Source: Planctomycetaceae bacterium
GTDB lineage: Bacteria; Planctomycetota; Planctomycetia; Planctomycetales; Planctomycetaceae
DNA: 47,686 nt
Direction of reading: 5' to 3'
Assembly: GCA_021732415.1 (NCBI GenBank)
Contig: JAKFVC010000006.1
Span: 1-47,686, forward strand
The notes under the pieces were generated by a model. The model ran no database searches and was not told the origin of the DNA. It saw only the letters and a list, made by a program, of their open reading frames with translations. Both the position numbers and the translations under genes were made by a program. Numbering within the stretch: the first letter of the stretch is position 1; each line of letters begins with the position of its first letter. Shown piece by piece: positions 8,323 to 17,561 of the stretch.

Positions 8323-9243
8323 TTAGATCTGCGCACTAAATGGTGGAATGACAACCGTCCCCGACGTTCGCGTCAGCTCTCCGAAGAGATCACTCAGACG
8401 CTTCGTAAACGGTCCACGGTGGCCATCACCAATTAATCGGCCATCGACAGCCATAACCCAGGCCAGTTCACCCATCGTCCCCGTGCAGAACACTTCGTCC
8501 GCACGATAGACTTCGGTCAGCGAGATATCCCGCTCTTCATGCCGAATGCCGTGCGTGCGGCACAGTTCCAATACGGCGTCGCGAGTGATCCCCTCCGGGC
8601 AGGCAACCAGGCGGCTGGTCAACAGGCAACCGCCATGCACGATAAACACATGCGTGGCGTTGGTCTCGGCAACAAATCCGCGTTGATCGAGCATCAGCGC
8701 ATCGTCGGCACCGGCATTGTTGGCTTCAATCTTGGCCAGGATCGACTGCAGCAGATTGTTGTGATGAATCTTGGGGTCGAGACAATCGGGTGGAAATCGA
8801 CGGATGCTGCTGGTGATCAACTTCAATCCTGCGGTGCCATAAATGGGCGGCTTGTGTTCGGCCAGGATGATTAAGGTGGGGCCCATCTGATTCAATCGAG
8901 GGTCCATCCCCGATGTGTATTTCACCCCCCGGGTCAATGTCAGGCGGAGATGCACCTCGTCAAACATCTCATTCGCCTTTAATGTCCGCGTAATCTCCTC
9001 GATGATTTCGGCATCGGTTGGGATCTCTGTGAACGCCAGTGCTTTCGCAGAACTTCGCAGCCGGGCCAGGTGTTCGGTCAGCTTGAAGATTCGACCTTGA
9101 TACAGCCGCAAGCCTTCCCAAACGGCATCGCCCCCCTGCACCGCCGAATCGAACGGACTAACGCCAGCCTGGTCGCGATGGATCAACTTGCCGTTGATGT
9201 TGACGATCAGATTGCGGTTCTGCTCGTAGAATTTTTGCAGCAT
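8323..9243 (-). CDS. class IV (PLP-dependent) aminotransferase, branched-chain/D-amino-acid type
   Basis: This 306-residue enzyme has the fold-type IV PLP transaminase sequence, the family of branched-chain amino-acid aminotransferase (IlvE), D-alanine aminotransferase and aminodeoxychorismate lyase. The block DPKIHHNNLL contains the probable Schiff-base lysine K158, and GADDALMLDQRGFVAETNAT is the PLP-binding signature with its conserved Glu. QGGDAVWEGLRLYQGRIF near residue 36 is the N-terminal family motif. The length is normal for the family. Substrate cannot be settled by eye; branched-chain or D-amino acids are both possible, so no symbol is given. It lies downstream of the large kinase gene but a terminator separates them. 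Confidence 0.88.
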   Translation of the reverse strand: MLQKFYEQNRNLIVNINGKLIHRDQAGVSPFDSAVQGGDAVWEGLRLYQGRIFKLTEHLARLRSSAKALAFTEIPTDAEIIEEITRTLKANEMFDEVHLRLTLTRGVKYTSGMDPRLNQMGPTLIILAEHKPPIYGTAGLKLITSSIRRFPPDCLDPKIHHNNLLQSILAKIEANNAGADDALMLDQRGFVAETNATHVFIVHGGCLLTSRLVACPEGITRDAVLELCRTHGIRHEERDISLTEVYRADEVFCTGTMGELAWVMAVDGRLIGDGHRGPFTKRLSDLFGELTRTSGTVVIPPFSAQI

Positions 9244-9306
9244 GAAATGAGTTCCCAGCCAACGGGTCGGACGGTCGCCGTAGGACGTGCCTCAACACAT
9301 CTTACG

Positions 9307-9340
9307 AAAAAAGCCCGGCAGTGACACGCACGCCGGGCTT
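9307..9340 (-). terminator. rho-independent terminator of the kinase gene
   Basis: AAGCCCGGC (9311-9319) pairs with GCCGGGCTT (9332-9340) around a 12-base loop. On the minus strand the stem is followed by six T residues (9307-9312). It begins 31 bases past the stop codon at 9372. Confidence 0.85.
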
Positions 9341-9371
9341 CTGGCAAACAGTTCTATTTCAGAGACAGCGA

Positions 9372-12300
9372 CTACTGAATCTCAGTCGTCGGCAATTTCT
9401 GTTTCAGACCGGCAACTTGCGCGGCCGGAATTCGCGTATCACGTAACGAGAGAGTCTTCAATTGCTTTAACGTGGCGATGTATTCGAGTCCCGCTTCCGA
9501 GATTCGCGTGCCATCCAGGCTGAGGCTTTCCAGCTTCGTCGCCTTAGTCAGGACTTCCAATCCGGCATCGTCGATCCGCGTGCCGTTCAGCCTTAAGACT
9601 TTCAGATTCTGCAACTTCGGCAGCATCCACAGCCATCCGTCGCTCACTGGCAAATCGGTGAGATGGATTTCGCGGACCAAGTAGGACGTGGATGTGGGCA
9701 ACTCTTTCAGATCAATGATCTGCCGGGCCTCACCCTTGATGTCGTCCGCAATCATCACCTTACCACCCAGCGACAGACACAGGCTGGCAACTCGCGCGTT
9801 GAAGTCACCATTTGAGAATTCGATCTTCGTGGTCGGGGGCTTGAGCGTCTTCTTCAGATCTTCGATGTCGGTCGGTGTGACATCGGTCTCTCGCAAATCC
9901 AGCAACTTGATTCCGCGCAGTTTCCCGAGCATTTCGACGTTGTAGTTGCCAACGTCGGTCCCACGCAGCCCGATTTCATTGAGCGTATAGCTGTCTTTCA
10001 GATAGGACACGCCAATGTCTGACACGGTCGACCAGTTCAATCTCAACTGACGCAGCTTCTTCAATTCGGCCACAGACTGCATCACCTTGTTGTTGATGGG
10101 AGTCTGCGACAGATCTAAACACGTCAACTGTTCCATCCGCTTGAGACTGGTCAACCCGGCTCCGGTCACACGGGTGTCGGCGAGGTACAGTTCCTTCAAC
10201 AACGTCAACGGCCTGAGCGCTTCCAGACCGGCGTCGGTGACGCTAGTCGAATTCAAACGCACCATGGTTAAGGTCACCAAGCCTCGAATCGGATCGATGC
10301 TCGCATCGGTCACCGGGCAGCGGGACAGATCCAGGTCGAGCAGCTTTTTCAATCCCACCAGATGCACCAGGTTAGCCCCGGTGACATGGGTACCTTGCAG
10401 AGTGAGCTTGCGCAGGGTCTTGAACGAACCGATGATCTCGAGTCCCAGATCGGTGACCGCGTTCTCGGAAAGGTCCAGTTCCTGCAAGGCCGTCAGGCCC
10501 TTCAAACGCAACAGGCCAACGTCGCTGATACCGGAATCGGCCAGCGAGATGGCATAGACACTGAAATCACGCTTCGGCAAATCGCTCAGCTTGGAGATCT
10601 CATTCGAGGGCTGAGGACCAAAGGCAACTCGGACTTTCCCGCCCCAGTTCAGCACACGTTCAGCCGCTTGCAGTTCACGCCGGGCTGGTGTGTCAGCAAC
10701 GACTGCGGCCCCTTCAACTGCCGGTTCCTGCAGCTCCTGAATGACTCGGAAGCCGACCTGCATGAGAGCCTGACCGGGTGCGACATAACCACGCATGCCT
10801 GGACGGCATTCGCTTAATCCTGACTGCCAGGAGGCCCCGCGAACCACCCGGCTGTTACCCACTTCGGGTCCCTGCGGATTCTCCAGCGGCGATGTCTGAT
10901 AGTATTCTGCACCAAATCGATCGCTACAAAGCTCTGCCACGTTTCCATTGAGATCTTGTAATCCCAACACATTAGCAGTGAATTTGCCAATCGGAGCGAC
11001 CGCAGCAAACGTGTCGTCCCAGTCGGCGGCCGCCCCAATGAACGGCTGAGCCGCGAAGTCTCGAACGGCACTGGCATCGGACAGATTCGCGCCTTGTTTC
11101 AACATGGCGGTCCACTCTTCGCTACCCACGGTGGTCATACCCAATCCGGCTCGTGCGACGTATTCCCATTCCGCTTCGGTGGGCAATCGATAGATGACCT
11201 TCTCCTTCTGGCTCAACCATTCGCAGAAGGCGACCGCGTCATACCAGCTCAGGTTGGAGACGGGTTGCTCGTCGTTCAGTGCCGCGTCGCCAACATACTG
11301 CCAGGAGTAGCTTGGCTGCCGGCCCCGTTGCTTCTGAGTGATCCCTTCACCGAGTGACAAACCCGTGGCCGTTTCGCGTTCGGCCAGCGTTTTGTATTGA
11401 GTGGCAGTGATGAATTCGCGGAACTGCCCCACCGTCACTTCCGTTTGTCCCATAGCGAATGGGCGGCTAATCTTGATGTGGTGTCGCGGACCTTCCGAGG
11501 CCAGAAGCTGAGGAATGCTGCCCGTGGGGCCACCGCCGGCGGGAATTCCTGCCTGCTCTTCAGGTGATGATCCCATGTCGAACTCACCCGGCGGAATGAC
11601 CATCAGCGTCATGCCAATGGAGTTGGCTTGATTCGTAGGACGTTCCATGCGCCGTGACCAGGCACCCTGTTGCTTGGCGATCAAATCAGGTGCCATCGGC
11701 AGACGCAGCAGGACAGGCGGCACCAGATTTTCCGGGGCCGGCTCATCTTTGGGAATCTCGGCCGCGGCGACGACTGTCGGCATGGGCTTGCCGCCCTTCG
11801 TTTCGGCCGGCTTCGGCACGGTGCCCGCAACCTTCGGATCATTGCCCTCTGTTTCGGGCTGCATTTCGGGGAGTTCACCGGCAGGCACCGGCCGAACGGT
11901 CACAGAGGCGACTCCCTTGCCATTCTTCCCGCCTTTATTGATCGTTGAGGCGGTCTTTTGAGTTGCCGATTCAGCGTCGGGACCTGGGTCGCCGGCGTTG
12001 ATGACTTCGACCGAGGATCCGACGGGGACCTTGATGTCGGTCACGCGACCGTATTTGTCCCGAACACGAATCACGATAAACGCGGCGACCATGGCAAATA
12101 CGGCCAGCCCCGCGGTGATCATGGCGATCTGCTTTCCAGCTCCCTTTCTCCGAGGAATCTTCATCCCGGAAATGGACGGCATCGAGCCCATGTTGCCAGC
12201 TGCCAAGGGATCTGCACCAGGCAACGGCTCGCAGTAGGGTTGCAAGGCGCTCGCCAGGTCGCCGCCTGTCGCAAAGCGTTGTTCGCGGTCTTTGGCGAGG

Positions 12301-13523
12301 AGGCAATCCAGGACCTGCCGGACCTGATCCGGGAGGTCAGCGCGCAGTTGGCGAATATCAGGCACTGCTCCCGAAGTGTGAGCGAGAACCTTGCTGCCGA
12401 GTGATTCGTGCTCGGACGTGCCAAACGGCGGACGGCCAGCCAGGACGTGATACAGGGTGCAGCCCAAAGCATAGAGGTCGGTTCGACCATCGACGTCGCG
12501 GGCATTGGTCCATTGTTCCGGGGCCATGTAATCCGGCGTGCCCATGCACTGACCGCTCTGGGTCAATTCATGGTTGAACGTTCCCTCAGCCAGGCGGGCC
12601 AGACCGAGATCCAGGATCTTGATGCAACCCTTGGACGTCAAAAACAGATTGGAGGGCTTGATGTCACGGTGGACCAGTCCCAGTGAGTGAGCTTCATGCA
12701 AGCCCAGCGCGGCCTGGCGGATGATTTCGCAGCCTTGCCCCACAGTGAAGGGACCGCGGGCTTTGACCCACTGCGAGACGTCGCGGCCTTCGACGTACTC
12801 CATGACCAGATAATGGAACCCGTCGCATTCGCCGGCGTCCATGGCACGTACGATGTGGGGATGATCAAGCTTACCGACAGCCTTCATTTCGCGTTCGAAA
12901 CGCTCGACGGCAGTCGCTTCCAAACCGCTCTGGCGTGACAGCAACTTGATCGCCACAACCTTGTCCAGCTTGGTGTGGGTTGCTTGATAAACAGCACCCA
13001 TGCCCCCCTGGCCCAGCTTCTTCGTCAGGCGATACGGCCCGATCATCTCGTCAACTGATTCACCGACCTCCACTGAAGGCATCGTGCGACCACCGCCGGC
13101 TTCAGTCTTCGATTCCGTATATCGAGAGTCTGAAGCACCGGGGTGACTGACGAGCGTCTTCTCAAACACTTCTTGGTTCGTATCCATCTGAGAATCACGT
13201 TTTTTAGGGAGTTCGCCGGGCGGAAGAGAAACCATGGTAACTTCGTGCTCACTCTCCCAGTCACGAGTCAGTTTATCGGTATATTCGGGGAAGCGTGTCC
13301 GGTATTCATTGATGCTGGGATGTTCCCCGGACTGCTCGCGCAGAACAATTTCCTGCTTGATCAACGCCTGGGCCGCAACGGCGCGATGTTCAGGCTTGGC
13401 AGCCTGAATCATGGTCTCGACGGGGACGCGCGTGCCTTGCTGCCAGCTTTCGTATTGCCGCTTCAGCAGGGGACGCACCTCGTCGGGTACGCTTTGTTGG
13501 ATAAATGATAATGCTTGAGACAT
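9372..13523 (-). CDS. Ser/Thr protein kinase - TM - FGE/SUMF1 - LRR fusion
   Basis: The protein has 1,383 residues from the ATG at 13523, which has GAGG six bases upstream; a longer reading adds 20 residues without support. A Hanks-type kinase domain spans about 164-430: the glycine loop is GQGGMGAVY (171-179), the ATP lysine is in AIKLL (K193), the catalytic loop is HRDIKPSN (D287), and the Mg loop is DLG (305-307), a common bacterial variant of DFG. One membrane helix follows at about 466-485. An FGE-sulfatase (SUMF1) domain lies about 635-930 with TEVTVGQF, PVSNLSWYDAVAFCEWLS and RLPTEAEWEY. I do not see the paired catalytic cysteines of true formylglycine-generating enzyme, so this domain may be non-catalytic. 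The C-terminal 450 residues are leucine-rich repeats. The kinase is probably cytoplasmic and the rest external, a receptor-like layout. Confidence 0.93.
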   Translation of the reverse strand: MSQALSFIQQSVPDEVRPLLKRQYESWQQGTRVPVETMIQAAKPEHRAVAAQALIKQEIVLREQSGEHPSINEYRTRFPEYTDKLTRDWESEHEVTMVSLPPGELPKKRDSQMDTNQEVFEKTLVSHPGASDSRYTESKTEAGGGRTMPSVEVGESVDEMIGPYRLTKKLGQGGMGAVYQATHTKLDKVVAIKLLSRQSGLEATAVERFEREMKAVGKLDHPHIVRAMDAGECDGFHYLVMEYVEGRDVSQWVKARGPFTVGQGCEIIRQAALGLHEAHSLGLVHRDIKPSNLFLTSKGCIKILDLGLARLAEGTFNHELTQSGQCMGTPDYMAPEQWTNARDVDGRTDLYALGCTLYHVLAGRPPFGTSEHESLGSKVLAHTSGAVPDIRQLRADLPDQVRQVLDCLLAKDREQRFATGGDLASALQPYCEPLPGADPLAAGNMGSMPSISGMKIPRRKGAGKQIAMITAGLAVFAMVAAFIVIRVRDKYGRVTDIKVPVGSSVEVINAGDPGPDAESATQKTASTINKGGKNGKGVASVTVRPVPAGELPEMQPETEGNDPKVAGTVPKPAETKGGKPMPTVVAAAEIPKDEPAPENLVPPVLLRLPMAPDLIAKQQGAWSRRMERPTNQANSIGMTLMVIPPGEFDMGSSPEEQAGIPAGGGPTGSIPQLLASEGPRHHIKISRPFAMGQTEVTVGQFREFITATQYKTLAERETATGLSLGEGITQKQRGRQPSYSWQYVGDAALNDEQPVSNLSWYDAVAFCEWLSQKEKVIYRLPTEAEWEYVARAGLGMTTVGSEEWTAMLKQGANLSDASAVRDFAAQPFIGAAADWDDTFAAVAPIGKFTANVLGLQDLNGNVAELCSDRFGAEYYQTSPLENPQGPEVGNSRVVRGASWQSGLSECRPGMRGYVAPGQALMQVGFRVIQELQEPAVEGAAVVADTPARRELQAAERVLNWGGKVRVAFGPQPSNEISKLSDLPKRDFSVYAISLADSGISDVGLLRLKGLTALQELDLSENAVTDLGLEIIGSFKTLRKLTLQGTHVTGANLVHLVGLKKLLDLDLSRCPVTDASIDPIRGLVTLTMVRLNSTSVTDAGLEALRPLTLLKELYLADTRVTGAGLTSLKRMEQLTCLDLSQTPINNKVMQSVAELKKLRQLRLNWSTVSDIGVSYLKDSYTLNEIGLRGTDVGNYNVEMLGKLRGIKLLDLRETDVTPTDIEDLKKTLKPPTTKIEFSNGDFNARVASLCLSLGGKVMIADDIKGEARQIIDLKELPTSTSYLVREIHLTDLPVSDGWLWMLPKLQNLKVLRLNGTRIDDAGLEVLTKATKLESLSLDGTRISEAGLEYIATLKQLKTLSLRDTRIPAAQVAGLKQKLPTTEIQ

Positions 13524-14037
13524 CGCACGCCTCAGAATCGAATAACAGGGCCTGCACTCACCACATTCCCTTGGAGGACTCAAGGCACAGAATACGGCGA
13601 TGTACAGATACAGATGGCGGTATCATCTCATGTCGTAGAAGTCAAATCAACACTTAACCGATTTTCCACACCCCTAAAGTGTTTTGCCTCCACAAAAGAC
13701 AAATCATTATGGGGTTGGATCTTCCGAATGGAATCAAGTTTGCACATTCCGTGGGCTCGGATTTGAAGAACGTCAATCGGAGAGGACGGTTTGTTGACGT
13801 TTTGCAACGCGTTTGGGAAGTTCGGGCAGGTGAACGATGGCGCAATAATTTTTTTCATCGCTGACTGCAATCTGATCGAACATTGGTTTCGTGGTGCAAC
13901 TCAGGTATCGTGGGACGGGTCTCCAGGCCCGTCCGGCCCCGTGGCGGACGCTGCTAGCGTCCGTGTCTTGGGCGGACGGACGGGCCTGGAGACCCGTCCC
14001 ACGATACGCGACCCAATCCCCAAACGTCACCGTTACC
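13524..14037. other. divergent intergenic region, kinase / methyltransferase
   Basis: The region separates the minus-strand kinase from the plus-strand methyltransferase. The first 380 bases are AT-richer than their surroundings and must hold the divergent promoters, but I cannot pick out a convincing -35/-10 pair. The last part is filled by the nested repeat element at 13910-14002. Short open frames here read through the repeats and are not supported. Confidence 0.5.
13910..14002. repeat. REP-like inverted pair, family B, with a nested family C copy
   Basis: The left arm starts GTGGGACGGGTCTCCAGGCC and the right arm is its reverse complement ending in GTCCCAC at 14002. Between the arms lies a complete single family C palindrome (13941-13964, GTGGCGGACGCTGCTAGCG). 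So one repeat type sits inside another. It ends 35 bases before the chosen methyltransferase start. Confidence 0.8.
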
Positions 14038-15234
14038 GTGCCATCCAACGTTGTAGATTCTCGGTCCGAACTCGATTCCCGCCTGGCTGAGTATTGGCCG
14101 GGGATGATCCAATTCGTCCTCAGTCAACCACGAACCGGATCTGACATCAGTAAGATTTCAGCCCGCACGGTTCAACTGAAGGACGGTGAGCGGATTCAAC
14201 TCACACACTTTCGAGGCGCTCAACAGACACATTCGAACGTGTTGCCAGCCGCCGCACGAGCCACTTGTAGCGAGCTACTCGAGACGCAATTCGAAAAGCT
14301 GCATGTTTTCACGAGCACCGCCGACATCGTCGTGAAGCGGCAGCGAGATGGCTCATTCGCCTGGCGCGCGAGTCCGGCAACCAAAGTGCTCGACGAGCAA
14401 CCTCACAATCGACGCAAGCAGTATCTGATTCCCGAGGACGTCCCGTGCCCGTTTCTGATCGAAATTGGCGTCATGAATCGCGATGGTCGCGTCCTGGCGG
14501 CCAAGTATCACAAGTTTCGGCAGATCAATCGCTTCCTGGAATTGGTCGACGACATCTTGCCGCACCTGCCCCAGGATCGCGAGATTCAAGTCGTGGATTT
14601 CGGGTCGGGGAAGAGTTATCTGACCTTCGCCTTGCATCACTTGCTGACCCAGATCCGTGGTCGCGCTGTCAGGATCGTTGGAGTCGATCGCAAGGCAGAT
14701 GTCATCCGTGATTGCTCGCGGATTGCGAACGAACTGCAGTGTTGTGGGTTGACGTTCGAGCATGGCGACATCGCCCAATTCGGCAGCGTCGGACAGGTTG
14801 ATTTGATGGTCTCGCTGCATGCCTGCGACACGGCGACCGACGCCGCTCTTGCTCAAGCGGTGCGCTGGGAGACACCGGTCATTCTGGCGGTTCCCTGTTG
14901 CCAGCATGAGTTGGCCGCGCAACTGAATCCCGATCCTGCTCTCGCTGCCATTGCCACACACGGCATCTTGAAGGAACGTTTTGCAGCTCTCGCAACCGAT
15001 GCCCTGCGTGCGAATTTGCTGGAGCTTTGCGGATATCAAACCCAAGTCGTGGAATTCATCGATCTCGAACATACGCCTAAGAATCTGCTGATTCGAGCCA
15101 TTCGCCGCAATCCACCAGCGACTCGTACTGAGCATTTTTTGAACAGCTACCAACAGTTGGTGAAACTAATAGGAATTGAAACACCTTATTTGGAGACGGC
15201 GTTGAAGGATTTGTTGCCACTGCCTGTAGCCTGA
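14038..15234 (+). CDS. class I SAM-dependent methyltransferase (Methyltransf_32 type)
   Basis: From a GTG at 14038 the protein has 398 residues. An ATG at 13891 is in frame but its first 40 residues are translated hairpin repeats, so it is unlikely; an ATG at 14104 is another possibility. The SAM-binding motif is VVDFGSGKSYLTFALHHLL at about residue 180, followed by VGVDRK, LTFEHGDI, the family block VSLHACDTATDAALAQA and VPCCQHEL. These place it with the Methyltransf_32 group that includes eukaryotic METTL25/RRNAD1-like proteins; the substrate, perhaps RNA, is unknown. The last codons and the TGA lie within a family A repeat (GTAGCCTGACTC at 15226), so the repeat supplies the C-terminal Val-Ala and the stop. 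Confidence 0.85.
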   Translation: MPSNVVDSRSELDSRLAEYWPGMIQFVLSQPRTGSDISKISARTVQLKDGERIQLTHFRGAQQTHSNVLPAAARATCSELLETQFEKLHVFTSTADIVVKRQRDGSFAWRASPATKVLDEQPHNRRKQYLIPEDVPCPFLIEIGVMNRDGRVLAAKYHKFRQINRFLELVDDILPHLPQDREIQVVDFGSGKSYLTFALHHLLTQIRGRAVRIVGVDRKADVIRDCSRIANELQCCGLTFEHGDIAQFGSVGQVDLMVSLHACDTATDAALAQAVRWETPVILAVPCCQHELAAQLNPDPALAAIATHGILKERFAALATDALRANLLELCGYQTQVVEFIDLEHTPKNLLIRAIRRNPPATRTEHFLNSYQQLVKLIGIETPYLETALKDLLPLPVA

Positions 15235-15249
15235 CTCTCCGAGTCGGGG
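15226..15249. repeat. single REP-like sequence, family A, overlapping a stop codon
   Basis: GTAGCCTGACTCTCCGAGTC is present once, in the plus orientation. The methyltransferase stop codon TGA (15232-15234) is inside its palindrome. Confidence 0.8.
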
Positions 15250-15299
15250 GTATTGAAGCGAACTTAACGTTTTCGTCTGAATGCAGGACCGGGCTGATG

Positions 15300-15424
15300 G
15301 GAGGGCGAGGCTCCCGCCGAGCCTAACACGACCGCAGGTCGGCGTCCGCCGGAGGCCCCTTTCAATGCCTCCGGCGGACGCCGAGCTAAAGCTCGCTTTT
15401 GGCTCGGCGGGAGCCTCGCCCTCC
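15300..15424. repeat. composite palindromic element, family D
   Basis: The outer arms are GGAGGGCGAGGCTCCCGCC (from 15300) and its reverse complement ending in CTCC at 15424. Inside is a second strong hairpin, GTCCGCCGGAGGC pairing with GCCTCCGGCGGAC around a short loop (15343-15380), and a third small one (GAGCTAAAGCTC). The element at 47103-47251 shares both the outer arms and much of this core. Confidence 0.8.
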
Positions 15425-15492
15425 CATTTGCGCCTCACTTTCCGTCAACCGTAACATCCTGCTCAACTACAGAAACTAGAACCAGGCCCTAA

Positions 15493-17313
15493 GTGCTGCG
15501 TCAATTTCTCAGTCTGATCCTGATTGCCATCGGGCCCGCTGCCGCCACCGCAGATGGCCCGAGGTTTGACGCCTTGTTGCGAGACGGTCGGCGATCGATG
15601 GGAGTCGTAACTGGCGGCTCGGCCGATGGCTTCCAATTTCAGGCACGTGACACGGGCACGATTTCACTCGACAAAATCCAAAGTCTGGAACTGCCACGGG
15701 TGCCTCGCTCACTCCCTGACCGCGGCTGGAAACAGCTCAAGCTGATCAATGGAGATGTGCTGCATGCGAAGCTGATTCCCTCCGTTGTTTCCCCTGCAAA
15801 TCCTCCGTCCAAGCCCACAACCAGCCAATGGATCGCCGGCTTCGAAGCGCCTGTGAATTTGCCGTTCACATCTCTGGCACAAGTCTCCCATGCTGCTGGA
15901 ACTCATGGCGTGGTTTACCAGGACTTTGAGGCTGATTCTGCACGCTGGTCAAATCCTGCGAGGGGAGTAATTCCACTCAATCGCGTACAGTTTCGATCGG
16001 GTTCGCACAGCCTGAAATGCTCGTCCGAAGAGCCGTCTATGAAATACCAATTGGCAGAACCCCTTGTGAAAGGCTGGCTCGAATTCAGCTTCTTCCTGGA
16101 TCCTGATTTGAAGGCGCCAGGATCCAGTTCGGCAGTCATTCAAATGACTGAAGGAACAATGCCTCCTGGAGTGCAAACTCGTGCGTTACAAATCAGTCTC
16201 ATGGGCGACGAAACCTGGTACGAAACTCAACTGCCAGAGATCGGCATCTGGCAGCGGCATAAGATTCCGCGCCGTCCCGGCTGGCACACCGTGGTGATGG
16301 AAATCCAGCCCGGTTTGCTGCGACTCACGTTGGACAACTACCCATTGGCCGACTGCGAGGTGACCATGCTCGAATGGTACACCTTGTCGGGACTGAAAGT
16401 CACTACATCTGGCGAAGCTGCTGTCGTCTGGATCGATGATTTCGCTGTCACAAGTTCGGTCCGAGCGTCACGGTTCGATGTCATAGATCGAGGCCGCGAT
16501 CAAGTGGATCTAGCCTCCGGGGACCAGTTGTTCGGTAAGCTCATCGGCATGAGTGGTCGATCAATCACTCTGCAGGCCGGCGCACAACAGACGGAATTGA
16601 AGTGGCCCGATCTGGCCTGCCTGCATTTCGCAGCGAGCCCGTCTGTAGCCCGAGGCGTTACCGGCAGAATTGTGCAGATGGAACTGCAACCGTGGAATAA
16701 TACGACTCCGGAACCGGCTTCGGACACACTTTCTGGCGCCTTGATCGCGATCGATCAGCAGTCTTGTACGCTGGACCATCCGCTGTGTGGCCAGTTGAAA
16801 ATCCCCTGGAATCAAGTCTGGCGCATCCGGCCAACATATCATGGCCGGCAATGGTCGCTGGAAGGTCGGCCGTTTCACCTGGGCGACGAAGTGAAGTCAG
16901 CCCTGGAGACGAAAACTCCCGACGGCACGCTGCTGGATCGCACAATCGACATTGAGGATATCCCCGACGGAGCCGCCTACATTTCGCTCACGGCCGTCGA
17001 CTTGGAACCCGCGGGCGCTGGGACGCTCGACCATCCCTGGTTGAAACGCTTGCAGGCAGGAGAGATGACCACGGAGCTGTGGTTGAATGCGCGTCGGATC
17101 TCGGTTCTCAATTCCGAAGTGACGGGCCGAGGAACGGCCAGTCGGCCGCAACGCCTGCGGATCAAGGTGCCGGTAGATGCCATCCAACTTGGCAAGAATC
17201 GATTGGAAATTCGGTTGAAGCCCAGTCGCGGAGAACCGATTGAATACGACGACTGGGAATTGAAAGACTGGCGATTCGAATTCGAAACGAAGCCAGCGAC
17301 CGCGAAAAAATAG
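15493..17313 (+). CDS. secreted protein of unknown function with repeated small beta modules
   Basis: I do not recognise the family of this 606-residue protein. It starts at a GTG whose product opens with a signal peptide (LRQFLSLILIAIGPAAATAD). A short beta-rich module of the form L-x-D-G-x4-G-V-x(n)-I-x-L-x-x-I-x-x-L appears near residues 28-68, and similar modules recur near 335-378 (LASGDQLFGKLIGMSGRSI) and 400-440. Between them a lectin-like beta region (about 135-300) contains FEADSARW and YQLAEPLVKGWLEFSFFLDP. The C-terminal 130 residues look like another beta domain. The layout suggests an extracytoplasmic carbohydrate- or surface-binding protein, which is inference. No strong ribosome binding site precedes the GTG. 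Confidence 0.75.
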   Translation: MLRQFLSLILIAIGPAAATADGPRFDALLRDGRRSMGVVTGGSADGFQFQARDTGTISLDKIQSLELPRVPRSLPDRGWKQLKLINGDVLHAKLIPSVVSPANPPSKPTTSQWIAGFEAPVNLPFTSLAQVSHAAGTHGVVYQDFEADSARWSNPARGVIPLNRVQFRSGSHSLKCSSEEPSMKYQLAEPLVKGWLEFSFFLDPDLKAPGSSSAVIQMTEGTMPPGVQTRALQISLMGDETWYETQLPEIGIWQRHKIPRRPGWHTVVMEIQPGLLRLTLDNYPLADCEVTMLEWYTLSGLKVTTSGEAAVVWIDDFAVTSSVRASRFDVIDRGRDQVDLASGDQLFGKLIGMSGRSITLQAGAQQTELKWPDLACLHFAASPSVARGVTGRIVQMELQPWNNTTPEPASDTLSGALIAIDQQSCTLDHPLCGQLKIPWNQVWRIRPTYHGRQWSLEGRPFHLGDEVKSALETKTPDGTLLDRTIDIEDIPDGAAYISLTAVDLEPAGAGTLDHPWLKRLQAGEMTTELWLNARRISVLNSEVTGRGTASRPQRLRIKVPVDAIQLGKNRLEIRLKPSRGEPIEYDDWELKDWRFEFETKPATAKK

Positions 17314-17356
17314 CGGCCCGCGCAGCCAGAGCCGTAACAGCGATTTCGACGTCACG

Positions 17357-17390
17357 GGAGGGTGAGGCTCCTGCCGAACCGCAAGCGTCA
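17357..17390. repeat. single family D arm
   Basis: GGAGGGTGAGGCTCCTGCCG is one arm of a family D element with several substitutions and no partner nearby. It lies about 45 bases past the stop of the secreted-protein gene. Confidence 0.6.
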
Positions 17391-17420
17391 ATCGGCCCTC
17401 AAAAGACTATGTTATTTTTA

Positions 17421-17522
17421 ACCACGAATGAAACGAATGACACGAATTCGGAAGACGGATTCATAGTCTTTCGGTGGCAATTTTCCGGATCTCGATTCGT
17501 GTCATTTTGTGTGATTCGTGGT
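17421..17522. repeat. inverted repeat of the ACCACGAAT type, between convergent genes
   Basis: ACCACGAATGAAACGAATGA at 17421 has an inverted partner at 17494-17522 ending GTGATTCGTGGT. A single copy of the same sequence (ATTTCGTGTGATTCGCGGTT) is at 38278-38297. The pair lies between the convergent secreted-protein and FHA genes, and may fold into a long hairpin. It lacks the GTAG/GTGG start of families A to E. Confidence 0.7.
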
Positions 17523-17561
17523 TCACACTTTCATGACCTAATGGATGATTTCTCTGCCGTT

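Noticed and set aside
13891-14037. Extended N-terminus of the methyltransferase from ATG 13891
   Set aside because: The first residues are a translation of the repeat arms; a GTG at 14038 gives a protein of family-like length.
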